Assembly (NCBI RefSeq): GCF_003086295.3 | Contig: NC_092039.1 | Location: 72,931,649 to 72,995,648, forward strand | Direction: 5' to 3' | DNA from: Arachis hypogaea | Lineage: Eukaryota > Streptophyta > Magnoliopsida > Fabales > Fabaceae | Length of the DNA: 64,000 nucleotides | The notes under the pieces: model-generated | The model's database searches: none | Told to the model about the DNA's origin: nothing | The model's input: the letters and a program-made list of their open reading frames with translations, nothing else | Position numbers and translations under genes: made by a program | Part shown: positions 35,249-46,010 of the stretch, in pieces | Layout: the number at the start of each line of letters is the position of its first letter | Numbering within the stretch: position 1 is the stretch's first letter

Positions 35249-35554
35249 AAGATGCCTCATCCCATTTCTCCTTCTAAAAGAGAGATAATAGTTCAATACC
35301 TAGTGTGCCAACCCTCTCTTTTTGTGCAGAGCTCTAAAGAGCCCCCAGACATCAATTCTGAGTTTGGTGTTGGGCAGCCCTCAACAAGCTCTAAGCACAA
35401 AGGTACCAAAAAGAAAGTACCTAAAGGCTGGAAGGACAAGAAAGTCCCAACTGAAGGCCTCTCACCGGGCATGAGAGTTTTCTTCACTAAGAATCCAGTC
35501 CTACCACACACAATGAGCCGTCCTATCTCTAGAGCATGTAGAGCTAGTTCATGA
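35249..35554 (+). pseudogene. Element C pol C-terminal tail
   Basis: Frame of about 100 codons with the Lys-rich tail KGTKKKVPKGWKDKKVP followed by EGLSPGMRVFFTKNPVLP, the region beyond the integrase core in this Athila group. The preceding FKMPHPISPSK resembles the protease-RT linker, so RT, RNase H and the integrase core were deleted. Confidence 0.6.
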
Positions 35555-37289
35555 AAGGACAGGCAAAAAATTCATGTCAAGGACAAAAAATCTGAGCCCA
35601 TACTCACCTCCATAAGGAGCTAAAGGTCAAGCTAGCGACTTTAGAAGAGCGCTTGTTGAGAGGCAACCAAACTTTACTCAACCATTTATTTTCATTTTGT
35701 TTTTTTCTTTCAGTTGTCAGAGTCATGATCATATGCATCAGTCAAGAGACATGATTCATAGCAGTGAAAAAGAACACACCAAGTAGAGTGGCAAAGTTGA
35801 ACGCCAGCTAGGAAGCCCTTCTGGGCATTCAATGCCCTAAGAGGGGAGCATTGTTGGTGTTGAACGCCAGCCAGGGAGCATCCCCTGGGCGTTCAATTGC
35901 CAAAGCAAGAAAGTAGGGAATCTGGAATTCTCTTGCCTCTCAGGACTAAGAGGTCCCACAGAAGCTCCACTTACCCTACATTCTTCTTCCCCATTGATCA
36001 TATTTGCTCGAGGACGAGCAAAACTCTAAGTTTGGTGCTGCAAAATCTCTGCCTTGTAACTTCTACCACTCTTAAGTATAGAAGAAGAGGATGGAGCAAA
36101 CTAGAGAGCATGCACATGAACCTGTGCAGCCGCCTCAACAAAGACAAAGGAGTGACATTGAAGAGATCAAGCATTACATTGGATTCTTAAGGAGGTGCAC
36201 GACCCACCATCATTTAGGTGGATTCGTTCTCTTTTACTCTTTTCCTATTATTTTTCTGTTTTCTGTCTGTTTTATTTTCTGTTCTCTTGTCCTAGCTGCA
36301 TGATCATTTGCATTGATGTCTTAAAAGATGTAAAATGTTCCATATGTCTCTCATGTTGCTTAAATGGAAATTTTTATTTGAAAAGAATTGAGACATGCAT
36401 GAATCTCAAGTTTAAAATAATATTAGTTAAATTAGTTTGATGTGGTATCATTTGCTTTTGTTTTCTGAATGTATGATTAAACAGTGCATATTTGAAGTTG
36501 GAACTTTATAATGTTGGCTCTTGAAATGATAAAAAAGGAAAAGTATTATTGATAATCTAAAAAATATAAAAATTGATTCTTGAAGCTAGAAAAAGTAGCA
36601 AAAAGCAAAAGAAAAAGCATGTTGCAAAAGAAAAAAAAATATATGCATGCAAGAAAAAAATGGCAAAAAAAAAGCAAGCAGAAAAAGCCAATGACTCTTT
36701 AAACCAACAGACAAGGGTAAAAGGGCCCAAGGCTTTGAGCATCAGTGGTTAGGAGGGCCCAAAGGAATAAAATCCTGGCCTAAGCGGCTAAACCGAGCTG
36801 TCCCTAACCATGTGCTTGTGGCGTGAAGGTGTCAAGTGAAAAGCTTGAGACTGAGCGGGTAAAGTCGTGGTCAAAAGCAAAAAGAGTGTGCTTAAGAACC
36901 CTGGACACCTCTATCTGAGGACTCTAGCAAAGCTGAGTCACAATCTAAAAAGGTTCACCCAGGTAATGTGTTTGTGGCATGAATGTATCCGTGATAATAC
37001 TGGAAAACAGAGTGCTTAGGGTCACGACCAAGACTCAGAAAGCTATGTTCAAGAATCAAAATAAGCTTAACTAGGAGAGTCAATAATATCATCTATACTC
37101 TAAGTTCCTAAGGATGCCAACATCTCCGAGTTTCAATGGGTTCAGAAGCAAAAAGCTACTAAGACCTGCTCATCTGTTTTTAACTAAGCTTTATTTAAAG
37201 CTTAGAAATTTATTGTATCTTAATTTTCTTTTCTATCCTACTATGTTTTTAGTTGCTTGGGGACAAGCAATGGTATAATTTTGCTGTTG
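35555..37289 (+). other. Element C 3' region with third-ORF remnant
   Basis: Post-pol leader (GAGCGCTTGTTGAGAGGCAACC near 35647), a TAAGTTTGGTGCTGC motif at about 36028, and a short frame at 36091 (MEQTREHAHEPVQPPQQRQR) that corresponds to the C-terminal part of the third ORF of element F. A-rich sequence follows (36540-36700), then a G-rich stretch ending TTGCTTGGGGACAAGCAATG before the LTR. GGCGTTCAA(T/C)GCC motifs lie at about 35795-35900. Confidence 0.7.
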
Positions 37290-38810
37290 TGATGAGCAGA
37301 TATTTTATACACTTTTTGGCATCATTTTCATATAGTGTTTAGTAGTTTTTATTTATTTTTTATTAAGTTTTTATAGCTTCTAGTGTTAAATTCATATTTT
37401 TGGATTATACTATGAATTATTGTGTTTTTGGGCAATTTCAGGTAGTTTCTGGCTTAAATTGAGGAGTTGGAGTAGAAGTTTGATTCAGAGACAGAGAAAG
37501 CAATACAGATGCTGTCCAAATCTGACCTGCCAGCATTCGGAAGAGATCTTCTGGAGCTACATAAGTTTAAATGAAGTGCTTTTAGTGGCTATGGAAAGCT
37601 GGCTTGCACAGCTTTCCAGAAATATATAATAGTCCATACTTTGCTTTGGATTAGAAGGCCCAAAACTGGCGTCCAACGCCAGCTTCTTGCTCCCTTCCAG
37701 GTATCCAGCGCCCAAAGAGCAGAGCCCAGCATCCAAAGGCCTAGAGAGGACCCCCTAGTTTGCATTCCACACCCAAGGAGTCTCATAGCACGTGGATCTT
37801 ATCAAAGCTCAGCCTAAACACTCACCAAGTGGGCCCTAGAAGTGTATTTTAGCACTAAATAGACTATTTTACCTTTACTAGTCATCTGTTTAATATTTAA
37901 AGTATTAAACTTATGTAACCTGGAGAACTTGGACAATCTTCAAACCTTTTTTCACCACTCCCATGGGGGGAGGTCTGCCATTATCTTCGTTTTTCTATTA
38001 TTTTTACTTCAGTATGAGTCTCCAAACCTCTTAGGTTGAGGGGAGGAGCCCTGCTGAGTCCTATGAATTAATAAAAGTACTATTTCTTCTTCTTCGATCA
38101 GTGTTTGATCTATCTCTAATATGTATATTCCAATCTTCATCATGGTGAACGGGACAATCTAACAAATTGGCTCTATTCATCACATTAAGACGAACGTTCC
38201 TGACAAACACCTACATCTACTTGGGTTCGTGTGAGTACCTGAAAGAAAAGCACGAGCCAATAGCCATGGTTATACATCTCTCAGCCGATCTCCAGGGAGA
38301 TTAGGGTTTCTGTGGTATAGGCTAGAATCCAAAGAAGTAGCGTTCTCTGATCCGGAAGATTCGACCTTGTCAGTGGCGTTTTGACTGGGATCACCAAGAG
38401 AATGGACTGCTATGCGCTTCACCCTTCGTCAGATTGAATATCACAACCACTGGTTCAACCTGTAGCAGAGGAGATCAAGGACCATTGGCGTGGCTTTGAT
38501 CAGTTACAGCCTGCCATAGAAGAAGATCATTCACAAGCAAGGAAGACAGTAGTACCAGAGTTACTTCAGAAAGACAAAGCAACTCCAATTCTCAACACTA
38601 TTCCTATCATTTTTTCTAATTCGGTATTCCTTTCACAGCTTATGAGAAATGTTATGTTTATATCACTGATAATCCAACTTCTTCTGATTCTTCTGACTGA
38701 GACCTGCAAGACAACCATAGCTTGCTTCAAGCCACAATCCTTGTGGGATCGACCCCGACTCACTCAGGTATTACTTGGATGACCCAGTGCACTTGTTGGT
38801 ACTGCTGCCC
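37290..38810 (+). repeat. Element C second LTR
   Basis: Starts TGATGAGCAGATATTTTATA. The end is blurred: after a GACCCAGTGCACTTG block, the primer-site region reads GTTTTTGGGAATTGTTGAG, which lacks about 12 bp of the primer site present at 28906. GGCGTCCAACGCCAG and relatives lie at about 37665-37735. Confidence 0.82.
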
Positions 38811-40030
38811 GTTTTTGGGAATTGTTGAGTTTGGACAAACTGCCAGATTGTTTTGCTTCTTAGATCAGGTAAATTATTTTATTTTTGTTTTCTTCTTCTC
38901 CAATTTTCGAAAAATTCTTAAAAGCTTTCCAAAATTATTTTTTCTTGTCTTTGTTTAGTTTTCATTCTTGGTATTGAGTATTCCATGTTCTTGTTTCCTT
39001 TTTTTCAATTCCAAAAGAATAAATTCTTCCTAAACCTTTTTCAAAAAAAAAAAATTTTCTTTTCCTTGTTTAATCCTTGCATTTTTTGAACGTGTCTATG
39101 TTCTTGGTAAGTTCATGTTCTTTGAGTCTTTCTTTCTAAAAATTTTCAAAAATAATTTTTTCTTTGTTTAGTCTTGTGTCAAGTCTTTAATTTTGGTGTT
39201 TTCTTGTTTATTTTTTTGCAATTTTCAAAAATTTGTCTTTTGGTTTTCTAAAAATTTTAAGTTTGGTGTTCTTTTTATGTTCTTGTGTTCTTTGAGTCTT
39301 TAAATTTTGTTCTTTGTGTTCTTGTGAGTCTTCAAAGTGTTCTTGAGTCTTGTATATGTCTTGATCTTGAAATTTTTAAGTTTGGTGTCCCTTTGTGTTT
39401 CCCTCCAAATTTTCGAAAATAAAGGAGTGCTAGATCTAAAAATTTTTATGTCTTGTGTCTTTTTTGTGTTCTTCTCTTTCATCATAAAATTCAAAAAAAT
39501 AAAAAACATCTTTTCTAACTAATTTCCAACCAATATTTTCGAAAATTACTAAAAGAATTCAGATTTCAATTTTCAAATTTTATCTTATCTAATCTTAGTG
39601 GTCAAGTTTTCAAAAATCAAAATTTTTCAAAAATAAAAATCATATCTTTTTCAAAAAAAATCTTATCTTTTTCAAATTTTATCATATTTTTTCAAAATTC
39701 AAAAATTTCATCTTATCTTTTTCAAATTTCAAGTTTTTAAAATTAAATCTTTTTCAAAATCAATTTTCTAATCTTATCTTTTTTGTTTCTTATCTTATCT
39801 TTTATTACTTTTAATTTTTAAATCATATCTTTTTCAAAACTATTTTAAAATCTTATCTTCTATTTTATCTTAATTAAAATCTTTTCTTATCTTGTCTTTT
39901 ATTTTTATTTTTATTTTTTATCTTTTCTTAATTAATATCTTATTTTCTCTCTCATCTTTTTCAAAACTACTTAACTAACTCTCTCTTCTCAAATTTTCAA
40001 AAACTACTTCTTATCTTCTCTCTCTTATTT
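38811..40030 (+). repeat. Second copy of element C leader
   Basis: Aligns with 28900-30140 throughout (CAATTTTCGAAAAATTCTT, AAGTTTGGTGTCC, TCTTATCTTTTTCAAA blocks). Breaks at about 40030 where element-A RNase H begins. No coding. Confidence 0.85.
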
Positions 40031-40034
40031 TAGA

Positions 40035-40420
40035 AGTGTACTGTTTTGATTTTACTGGAACCGCATGAATTGTTTGAAGTGTAGTGTGATGCTTCGTTGA
40101 AGTATTTGGGTTGCGGGTTGATGCAACACTGGAACGTAGTGGGTTACGCATCGCATCAGTTGAGACCACATGAGGTGAATTACCGAACCCATGACTTGGA
40201 ATTTGTGGCGATTGTGTTTTCATTGAAAATTTGGAGGCACTACTTGTACGGAGTGAGGTTTAGAGACTTTTCTGATCACAAAAGTCTTAAGTACATCTTT
40301 GATCGAAAAGAGCTAAATATGCGTCAATGGAGGTGGATAGAGTTACTGAAAGATTATGATTTTGAACTAAGTTATCACCCCAGGAAGGTGAAAGTTATAA
40401 CAGACGCCTTGAGCTGAAAG
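40035..40420 (+). pseudogene. Element A RNase H, broken
   Basis: Reads ELFEV, stop, [14 protein letters not shown], then [35 protein letters not shown] and [20 protein letters not shown]. Tekay-type RNase H with its DASL, E and SDHKSL motifs. TAG at 40076 and TGA at 40416 (in ALS-stop-KP). RT is missing upstream. Confidence 0.88.
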
Positions 40421-40639
40421 CCTTTGATTGTCGCTTGGATGAGGATCAAAGAGGAGGAGTTTGTGGATAAGTTTGCAGATGACAAGTTGGATATTGGTGA
40501 AGTTGCCGGAATTGCTTGTTTGAATCAGGTGCAAATTTCCAGCACGTTTAAGTTAGAAACTTAGAGGGGTCAGCAAAATAATTAAGAACTTCAGAGATTG
40601 TTCCAACCGGTTAGTAAGGAGAGGCATGGAGAGTTTACT

Positions 40640-41590
40640 AAGGACAATGAAGGGTTATGGAGGTATAAGGGGAGGATTATATGCTAGATGTTGGTAGTTT
40701 GAGACAAGAGTTGTTGTCGAAAGCTCATAACGGAAGATTCTCTATTCATCCAGGTAGTATGAAAATGTATCATGATTTAAAGAAGATGTTCTGGTGGCCT
40801 GGGATGAAGAGTGTTGTAGCCACACTTGTGTCTAAGTGTTTGACGTGTCAGAAGGTGAAGATAGAGCACCAAAAACCATCGAGAATGTTATAGCCACTTA
40901 AGATTCATCAGTGGAAGTGGAAAGGAATTGCAATGAATTTTGTGACCGGTTTACTGAGGACTAGGTCAGAATTGGTGATCGTGGATCGCTTAACCAAGTC
41001 CGCTCACTTCCTGCCTATCTGAGTGAACTACTCTTTGGAGGAAATGGCAAGGTTGTACATCATGGAGATTGTAAGGTTGCCGGTGTGCCATTGAGAATAG
41101 TGTCAGACTGTGATCGACGATTCACATCAAGGATTTAGGGAGCTTTTCAAAGAGCTTTCGGTACGAGACTATGTCTCATCATAGCATATCATCTGCAAAT
41201 GGATGGACTATCAAAACGAACTATTCAGACGTTGGAGGATATGCAAAGGGTGTGTGTTTTGGATCACGTAAGAAGTTGGGACCGTTACATGCCATTGTGG
41301 AGTTTGTGTACAACAACAGCTTTCATGCGAGCATTGGAATGGCTATGTATGAGGCTTTGTATGGACGGAAGTGTCAGTCTCCACTGTGTTGGTATGAAGC
41401 TGGTAAAGCAAGTATCTTAGGGCCGGATTTGGCAGCAGAGACCACTGAGAAGATCAAACAGATTAGGGCCAGAATCTTTACTGGCCAGAGTCAACAGATG
41501 AGTTATGCGCATCAGAGAAGGAAACCATTGGAATTTGAAGTGGGTAAGCATGTGTTTCTAAGGGTTTCTCCAACACAGGAATTGGAAGAG
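40640..41590 (+). pseudogene. Element A integrase, broken
   Basis: The zinc module is readable from 40681 (LLSKAHNGRFSIHPG, VSKCLTCQKVK). In the core, the usual first Asp appears as Asn (IAMNFVTGL), the second region is IVSDCDRRFTS, and the Glu region reads DGLSKRTIQTLEDM, where the catalytic Glu is replaced by Lys. Several stops and frameshifts (about 40890, 41021, 41090). The C-terminal part YGRKCQSPLCWYEAG follows. Inactive on two catalytic positions. Confidence 0.87.
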
Positions 41591-41967
41591 TGATCAAAAC
41601 TAAGAAGTTGAATCCGAGGTTTATTAGACTTTTTGAAGTGCTGAGACGAGTCGGGCCGGTGGCATATCAAGTAGCCTTGCCGCCGTATTTATCTAATTTA
41701 CATGACGTATTCCACGTGTCACAACTCCATAAGTACACGTTGGATGCGGCTCATGTTTTAGAACCCTAATCGGTTGAGCTGAAGGAGAACTTGACTTTTC
41801 AAGTAACACCGGTGCGGATTGACAACACTAGTGTAAAGAAGTTGCGTGTAAAAGAAGTTCTGTTGGTTAAAGTGGTTTGGAGAAGAGCTGGAATGGAAGA
41901 GCAGACTTGGGAATTGGAATCCGAGATGCGAAAGGATTATCCCGAGCTATTCTTAGGTAATCACTAA
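41590..41967 (+). pseudogene. Element A integrase tail and chromodomain
   Basis: LNPRFIRLFEVLRRVGPVAYQVALPP and LHDVFHVSQLHKY lead, after a TAA near 41767, to a chromodomain-like end: LRVKEVLLVKVVWRRAGMEEQTWELESEM...YPELF, with stop at 41965. The aromatic W and the WE-LE motif are kept. Chromodomains of this clade target integration to heterochromatin (family knowledge). Confidence 0.83.
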
Positions 41968-41989
41968 ATTTTGGGGACAAAATTTCTTA

Positions 41990-42003
41990 TTTGGTGGGGA
42001 GAA
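41990..42003 (+). other. Polypurine tract of element A
   Basis: TTTGGTGGGGAGAA directly before the 3' LTR start TGTAAGAACTGC. Confidence 0.75.
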
Positions 42004-45000
42004 TGTAAGAACTGCTACTAATTAGCCGCTTAATTACAATAATTTAATTGTGCAAAATAGGTTCCAAAAATTTAGAATATTAATTAGAGAATTTAATATT
42101 ATATTTGGACTAAGTAAAATTCTCTGAGTTGGAAAATGTAATTTTCTGCAAAAAATTGCATAACAATGCGTACCGGTAATTTAGCTGGTAGTACTGGCTT
42201 AAATTTGTCCTGTACTGTCTGAAAGCAGTAAAAACTGTAGAAAAAAACTTAGGAAAATAATTAAAGTTGAAAATCGGGCGCTAATTTTAAAAGTTTGGCC
42301 TGAAATTGGGCCAAATGAGCTAAAATGCTAATGGGTTGGACCGGACCCAAGTTGGGCTCAAGCCCAACATATATAAGTTCATTAATGAGACCCATTCTGC
42401 TCAAAACCCACACTCAAACACAAGTGTGCAGCTGAAGTGAGGAAGAGAGCAAGGGTTACAAAAACACTATTCACATCTAACTTCATTTGATCATATTTTG
42501 AGCCATGGTGCTCCGATTCACGAACAGTTTGTGACCACGCGAAGTTCTTGCCAAGCCCGTTAGCTTCATCTAACAAAGTGATAAGATTTTCAAAAATCCC
42601 TTCCCAGTTCTTAGTCCTTGTGAATTTCAAATTTAAGGTTTTAGTTTTGAGTGAATTTTTATATTTTAGTTGTTTAGGTACTAACCATTAGTGAGGAATT
42701 GTTTGGTTCTATCCCTAATTTCAGTGGATAAGTTTTAGCAGTGGTGCCTATTGGAGTTGTCTTGGCTATTTGGAAGAATTTGAATTGGAATTGGTGGCTT
42801 GATTTTGGTTGAAAGCTTGTTTGGAGTCAAATTTGGGTATTGTGCATATTGTAAATCAGCCAAGGTATGGTTTTAGTTTCCTCTATATAATATGTAATAT
42901 TTCTGGACACTTAGGCTAGTGGACCTTAGGATAGGATTGAATTGGTTGTTGAAATTTGTTGAAATGATAATGTATGATAAACTGATAAATTTTGATAAAT
43001 TTTGATGAACTATGTTTTTGTTATTGGTAAATGGTGTTGAATATTGAGATTGAGATTGAATGATGCTAATTATGGCTATTGGTAATGATATAATGATATT
43101 TGATGAGTGTGTTGGTTGAGAAATGGTTTTAGTATAGGAAATTTGATGATTGGGGTTGAGAATTATGAGGATAGTGTATTGTAAGTGGAAATTTGGTAAG
43201 AGTGGTGTGATGATTGGATTTTTGATGGTTTAGAATTTTACAAATGAAATCTCGTTGCAAGTATAGTTTCTAAATGAACACTAATCCTTTCATACAAAAA
43301 TTTGTTTGTCACAAGTAACAACCCCTAAAATCTATAAACCGAAGTATTAAACCTCAGGCCGTTCTCCCTAGGAATTACAATAAAGTGTCTTGTTATTGGT
43401 TATGAGTTATTTTGGGGTTTTTGAGATTTTAGACAAGAAATATAAATGGCAAAGAAAATAAACTAACAACTAACAAGCTCTTGGCAAGATATGAGAACTA
43501 GAAGTCCTATCCTAGTTATCCTCCTCACTCGTGATTACAAATTGTTCATTGCTCCCACTTAGTTAACCTCTAACCATAGAGGAAAGTCAAGTGGATGAAT
43601 CAATTTGATTCTTCAAGTCCTAATCAACTCCTAAAGGAAAGACTAGATTTAGAGGTGTTCAAATCAATTAGCAACCTCTAATTATCAATCAACAAATGAA
43701 TTAGTTAACTCAAGAGTCACTAATTACTCAACTAAAGCCAAGAGGAACAAAATCTATACTAAAATCCAACCAAGCATTTCATCAAACACTTGGAAGGTAC
43801 AAAAGAAAAGCAAAGCAAATTGACAACAAGAATAGAATCTAATAATAATTATTGCAAGGAATTAACAACAACAATAAAAAGAAACATAATTATTATGAAT
43901 TACCTCAAATTGAATTGAAAGAAAAGAGAAGGAACAAGAGTAGATCTATAACAAAGTATGAGAACAACATAAAGGAAGTTACAACAAATGAGTAGAAGAA
44001 TGATGAATGTAACAACAAAGAATTGAGAGGTAGAAGAAGATGAAAGCATGAATTAAAACCTAGATCTAAGATTATTGAACTAAACTTAATCCTAATTCTA
44101 GAGAGAAGAGAGAGCTTCTCTCTCTAGAAACTACTTCTAACTACTTCTAAAACTAAACTATGACTAATGATCAAAAGTATGTTGATTCCCCTTCAATCCT
44201 TGGCTTAAATAGCATCAGAAATGAGTTGGATTGGGCCCACAAGGCTTCTAAAATCGCTGGCCACGAGTTGCATTAAGTGGGTCATGTGCCACCATCGGAA
44301 TGTCCGTGCACTGTGCGCGTGCACACCCTTATACACGATGCAACTTTGGCAAATCTTATATTGTTTTGAAGCCCCGGATGTTAGCTTTCCAACACAACTG
44401 GAACCGCCTAATTTGGACCTCTGTAGCTCAAGTTATGGTCATTTGAGTGCGAAGAGGTCAGCTTGATAGCTTTTGCGATTCCATCATTTCTTCATGTGTT
44501 CTCCATTTCTACATGCTTTTTCTTCATTCCCTTGGTCCAATCCTTGCCTTCTAAATCTGAAATCACTTAGCAAACATATCAAGGTATCTAATGGAATCAA
44601 GGAGAATTAGATTTAGCTATTTTAAGTCTTAAAAAGCATGTTTTCACTCTTAAGCACAATTAAGGGAGAAGTTATAAAACCATGCTATTTCATTGAATAA
44701 ATGTGGGTAAAAGGTGATAAAATCCCCAAAAATCAATACAAGATAAATCCTACAAATGGGGTTTATCATGGTGATTTGAGACAAAATGGTTCTGATGTGA
44801 ATTGATGTGTGTTATGGCTTAGAGTTGGTTTGGTTCAAAGTTTTGAAAATTAGAGGACCTTGTTGGATTTTGTGAAACTTGATTTTTACCAAACTTTGGG
44901 GGATCGTAACTTGAGTCTCAGTTTTCAAAATTGATTGAAATTTATCTTAAATTAAAGTTCATTTAAAGATGTTTAAATTGATATAAAGTTTGAGGAAAAT

Positions 45001-45207
45001 GAAATTTTGTAGACGAAGTTATGAACGTTTAAAGTTTGATGTTTAAAACAGAAATTTTACAGATTTGAAAAATTTTTAGGTCTGGTGAGGGTTGCATATG
45101 TGACACAGTACACGCGACATGAGTATTCTATTCGGGTTGGGCATCTTGCGTACACAAGCACTACGTGCATATGCAAACTACCAAAATTTTGACCCTTGCG
45201 TACACGA
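42004..45207 (+). repeat. Element A 3' LTR, interrupted and right-truncated
   Basis: Starts TGTAAGAACTGCTAC. It is split by a solo LTR (43208-44768) and cut at 45207 by element D, at a position equivalent to about 3580 in the 5' LTR. The rest probably lies right of the window. Confidence 0.85.
43208..44768 (-). repeat. Solo LTR J (TGATAAACC family) in A's 3' LTR
   Basis: 1,561 bp from TGATGATTGG to GTTTATCA, flanked by TGGTG (43203-43207) and TGGTG (44769-44773), a perfect 5-bp duplication. The uninterrupted 5' LTR of A at 3150 has one TGGTG there. On the minus strand it starts TGATAAACCCC, the same family as B and K, and carries no internal sequence, so it arose by LTR-LTR recombination. 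Confidence 0.93.
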
Positions 45208-46010
45208 TGATGAGCGGATATTTTATACGTTTTTTGGCATCATTTTCATATAGTTTCTGTTATGTTTTGTTTACGTTTGTAGAGAAAAGGACAAATTGAT
45301 CCCTGACTTTTTGGTCTATGGACATTTAAGTCCCTAAGGATTTAAAATTACATTTAAGTCCCTGACCTCTTCAAAATCTTGACATATCGATCCCTGAGTC
45401 TAATTTGTTCAATTTTAAAAACTCCTTCACGTGTGTATCCGTATCAACCAAGTTAGTACGTGAGTTACGTTTGATTTTTCCGTTGAGTCTGACAGACCCA
45501 AGTGAACATGAGGGATTAATATGTCTAGGTTTTGAAAATGTCAGGGACTTAAATGTATTTTCAAATTCTCGAAGACTTAAATGTCTACGGATAGAAACGT
45601 CAGGGACCTATTTGTTTTTTTCTCTAAGTTTTATTACATTTTCATATTTTTGGATTTTACTTTGAGTTGTTGTGTTTTATGATGATTTCAGGTATTTTCT
45701 GGCTGAAATTGAGGAGTTTTGACAAAGTCTAATTCAGAGACAGAGAAAGGACTGCAGATGCTGTCAGATTCTGACCTCCATGCACTTGAAAGAGAATTTT
45801 TGAAGCTACAAAAGTCCAAATGGCGTGCTCTTAACAACTTTGGAAAAGCTAACATTCAGGACTTTCCAGAAATATATAATAGTCCATACTTTGCTTTGGA
45901 AATGAAGGCCCAAAACTGGCATTCAACGCCAGCCACCAACACCATTCTTGGCTTTCAAAGCCCAGAAGGGGGCAGCTGGCATCCAACGCCCATTCAGGAG
46001 TCTCAAGCTG
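45208..46010 (+). repeat. Element D: left part of a TGATGAGCGG-family LTR
   Basis: Starts precisely at TGATGAGCGGATATTTTATA inside A's LTR and ends where element E starts. Contains a MITE (45281-45624). GGCATTCAACGCCAG and relatives occur near 45917-45990. Only the LTR 5' half is visible. Confidence 0.83.
45281..45624. mobile_element. Mutator-like MITE
   Basis: 344 bp with long imperfect terminal inverted repeats: the left end reads AGAGAAAAGGACAAATTGAT and GACATTTAAGTCCCTAAGG, and the reverse complement of the right end reads GAGAAAAAAACAAATAGGTC and GACATTTAAGTC. Flanks TACGTTTGT and TAAGTTTTA match at 6 of 9 positions, consistent with an old 9-bp duplication. No coding. Confidence 0.8.

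Larger units (their letters stand above)
27881..40030 (+). mobile_element. Element C: Athila-like retrotransposon with deleted pol and three-part LTR layout
   Basis: Order: 5'-truncated LTR (27881-28899), tRNA-Asp primer site, long T-rich leader, gag, protease, solo-LTR insertion (32854-35240), pol tail, third-ORF remnant, LTR (37290 to about 38810), then a second copy of the leader (to about 40030). RT, RNase H and the integrase core are absent. The LTR start TGATGAGCAGATATTTTATA belongs to the TGATGAGCGG group also seen in D, E and F. It abuts element-A RNase H at the right without LTR termini, so that junction is recombinational. Confidence 0.8.
2652..45207 (+). mobile_element. Element A: broken Tekay/Del-like Ty3 (chromovirus) retrotransposon hosting later insertions
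   Basis: Order seen: 5'-truncated LTR (2652-5295), initiator-tRNA-Met primer site (5301), gag (5520-6015), foreign block (6027-40030), RNase H (40064-40418), integrase (40680-41590), chromodomain tail (to 41967), polypurine tract and 3' LTR (from 42004). The LTRs match each other: the segment from 2652 corresponds to that from about 42708. A C-terminal chromodomain and an iMet primer site are typical of the Tekay/Del clade. The remainder of gag plus protease and RT are absent on either side of the inserted block, so the element suffered deletion as well as insertion. Confidence 0.8.

Noticed and set aside
45405..45665. 86-codon open frame in element D
   Set aside because: Lies within the MITE inverted repeats, which have no coding history.
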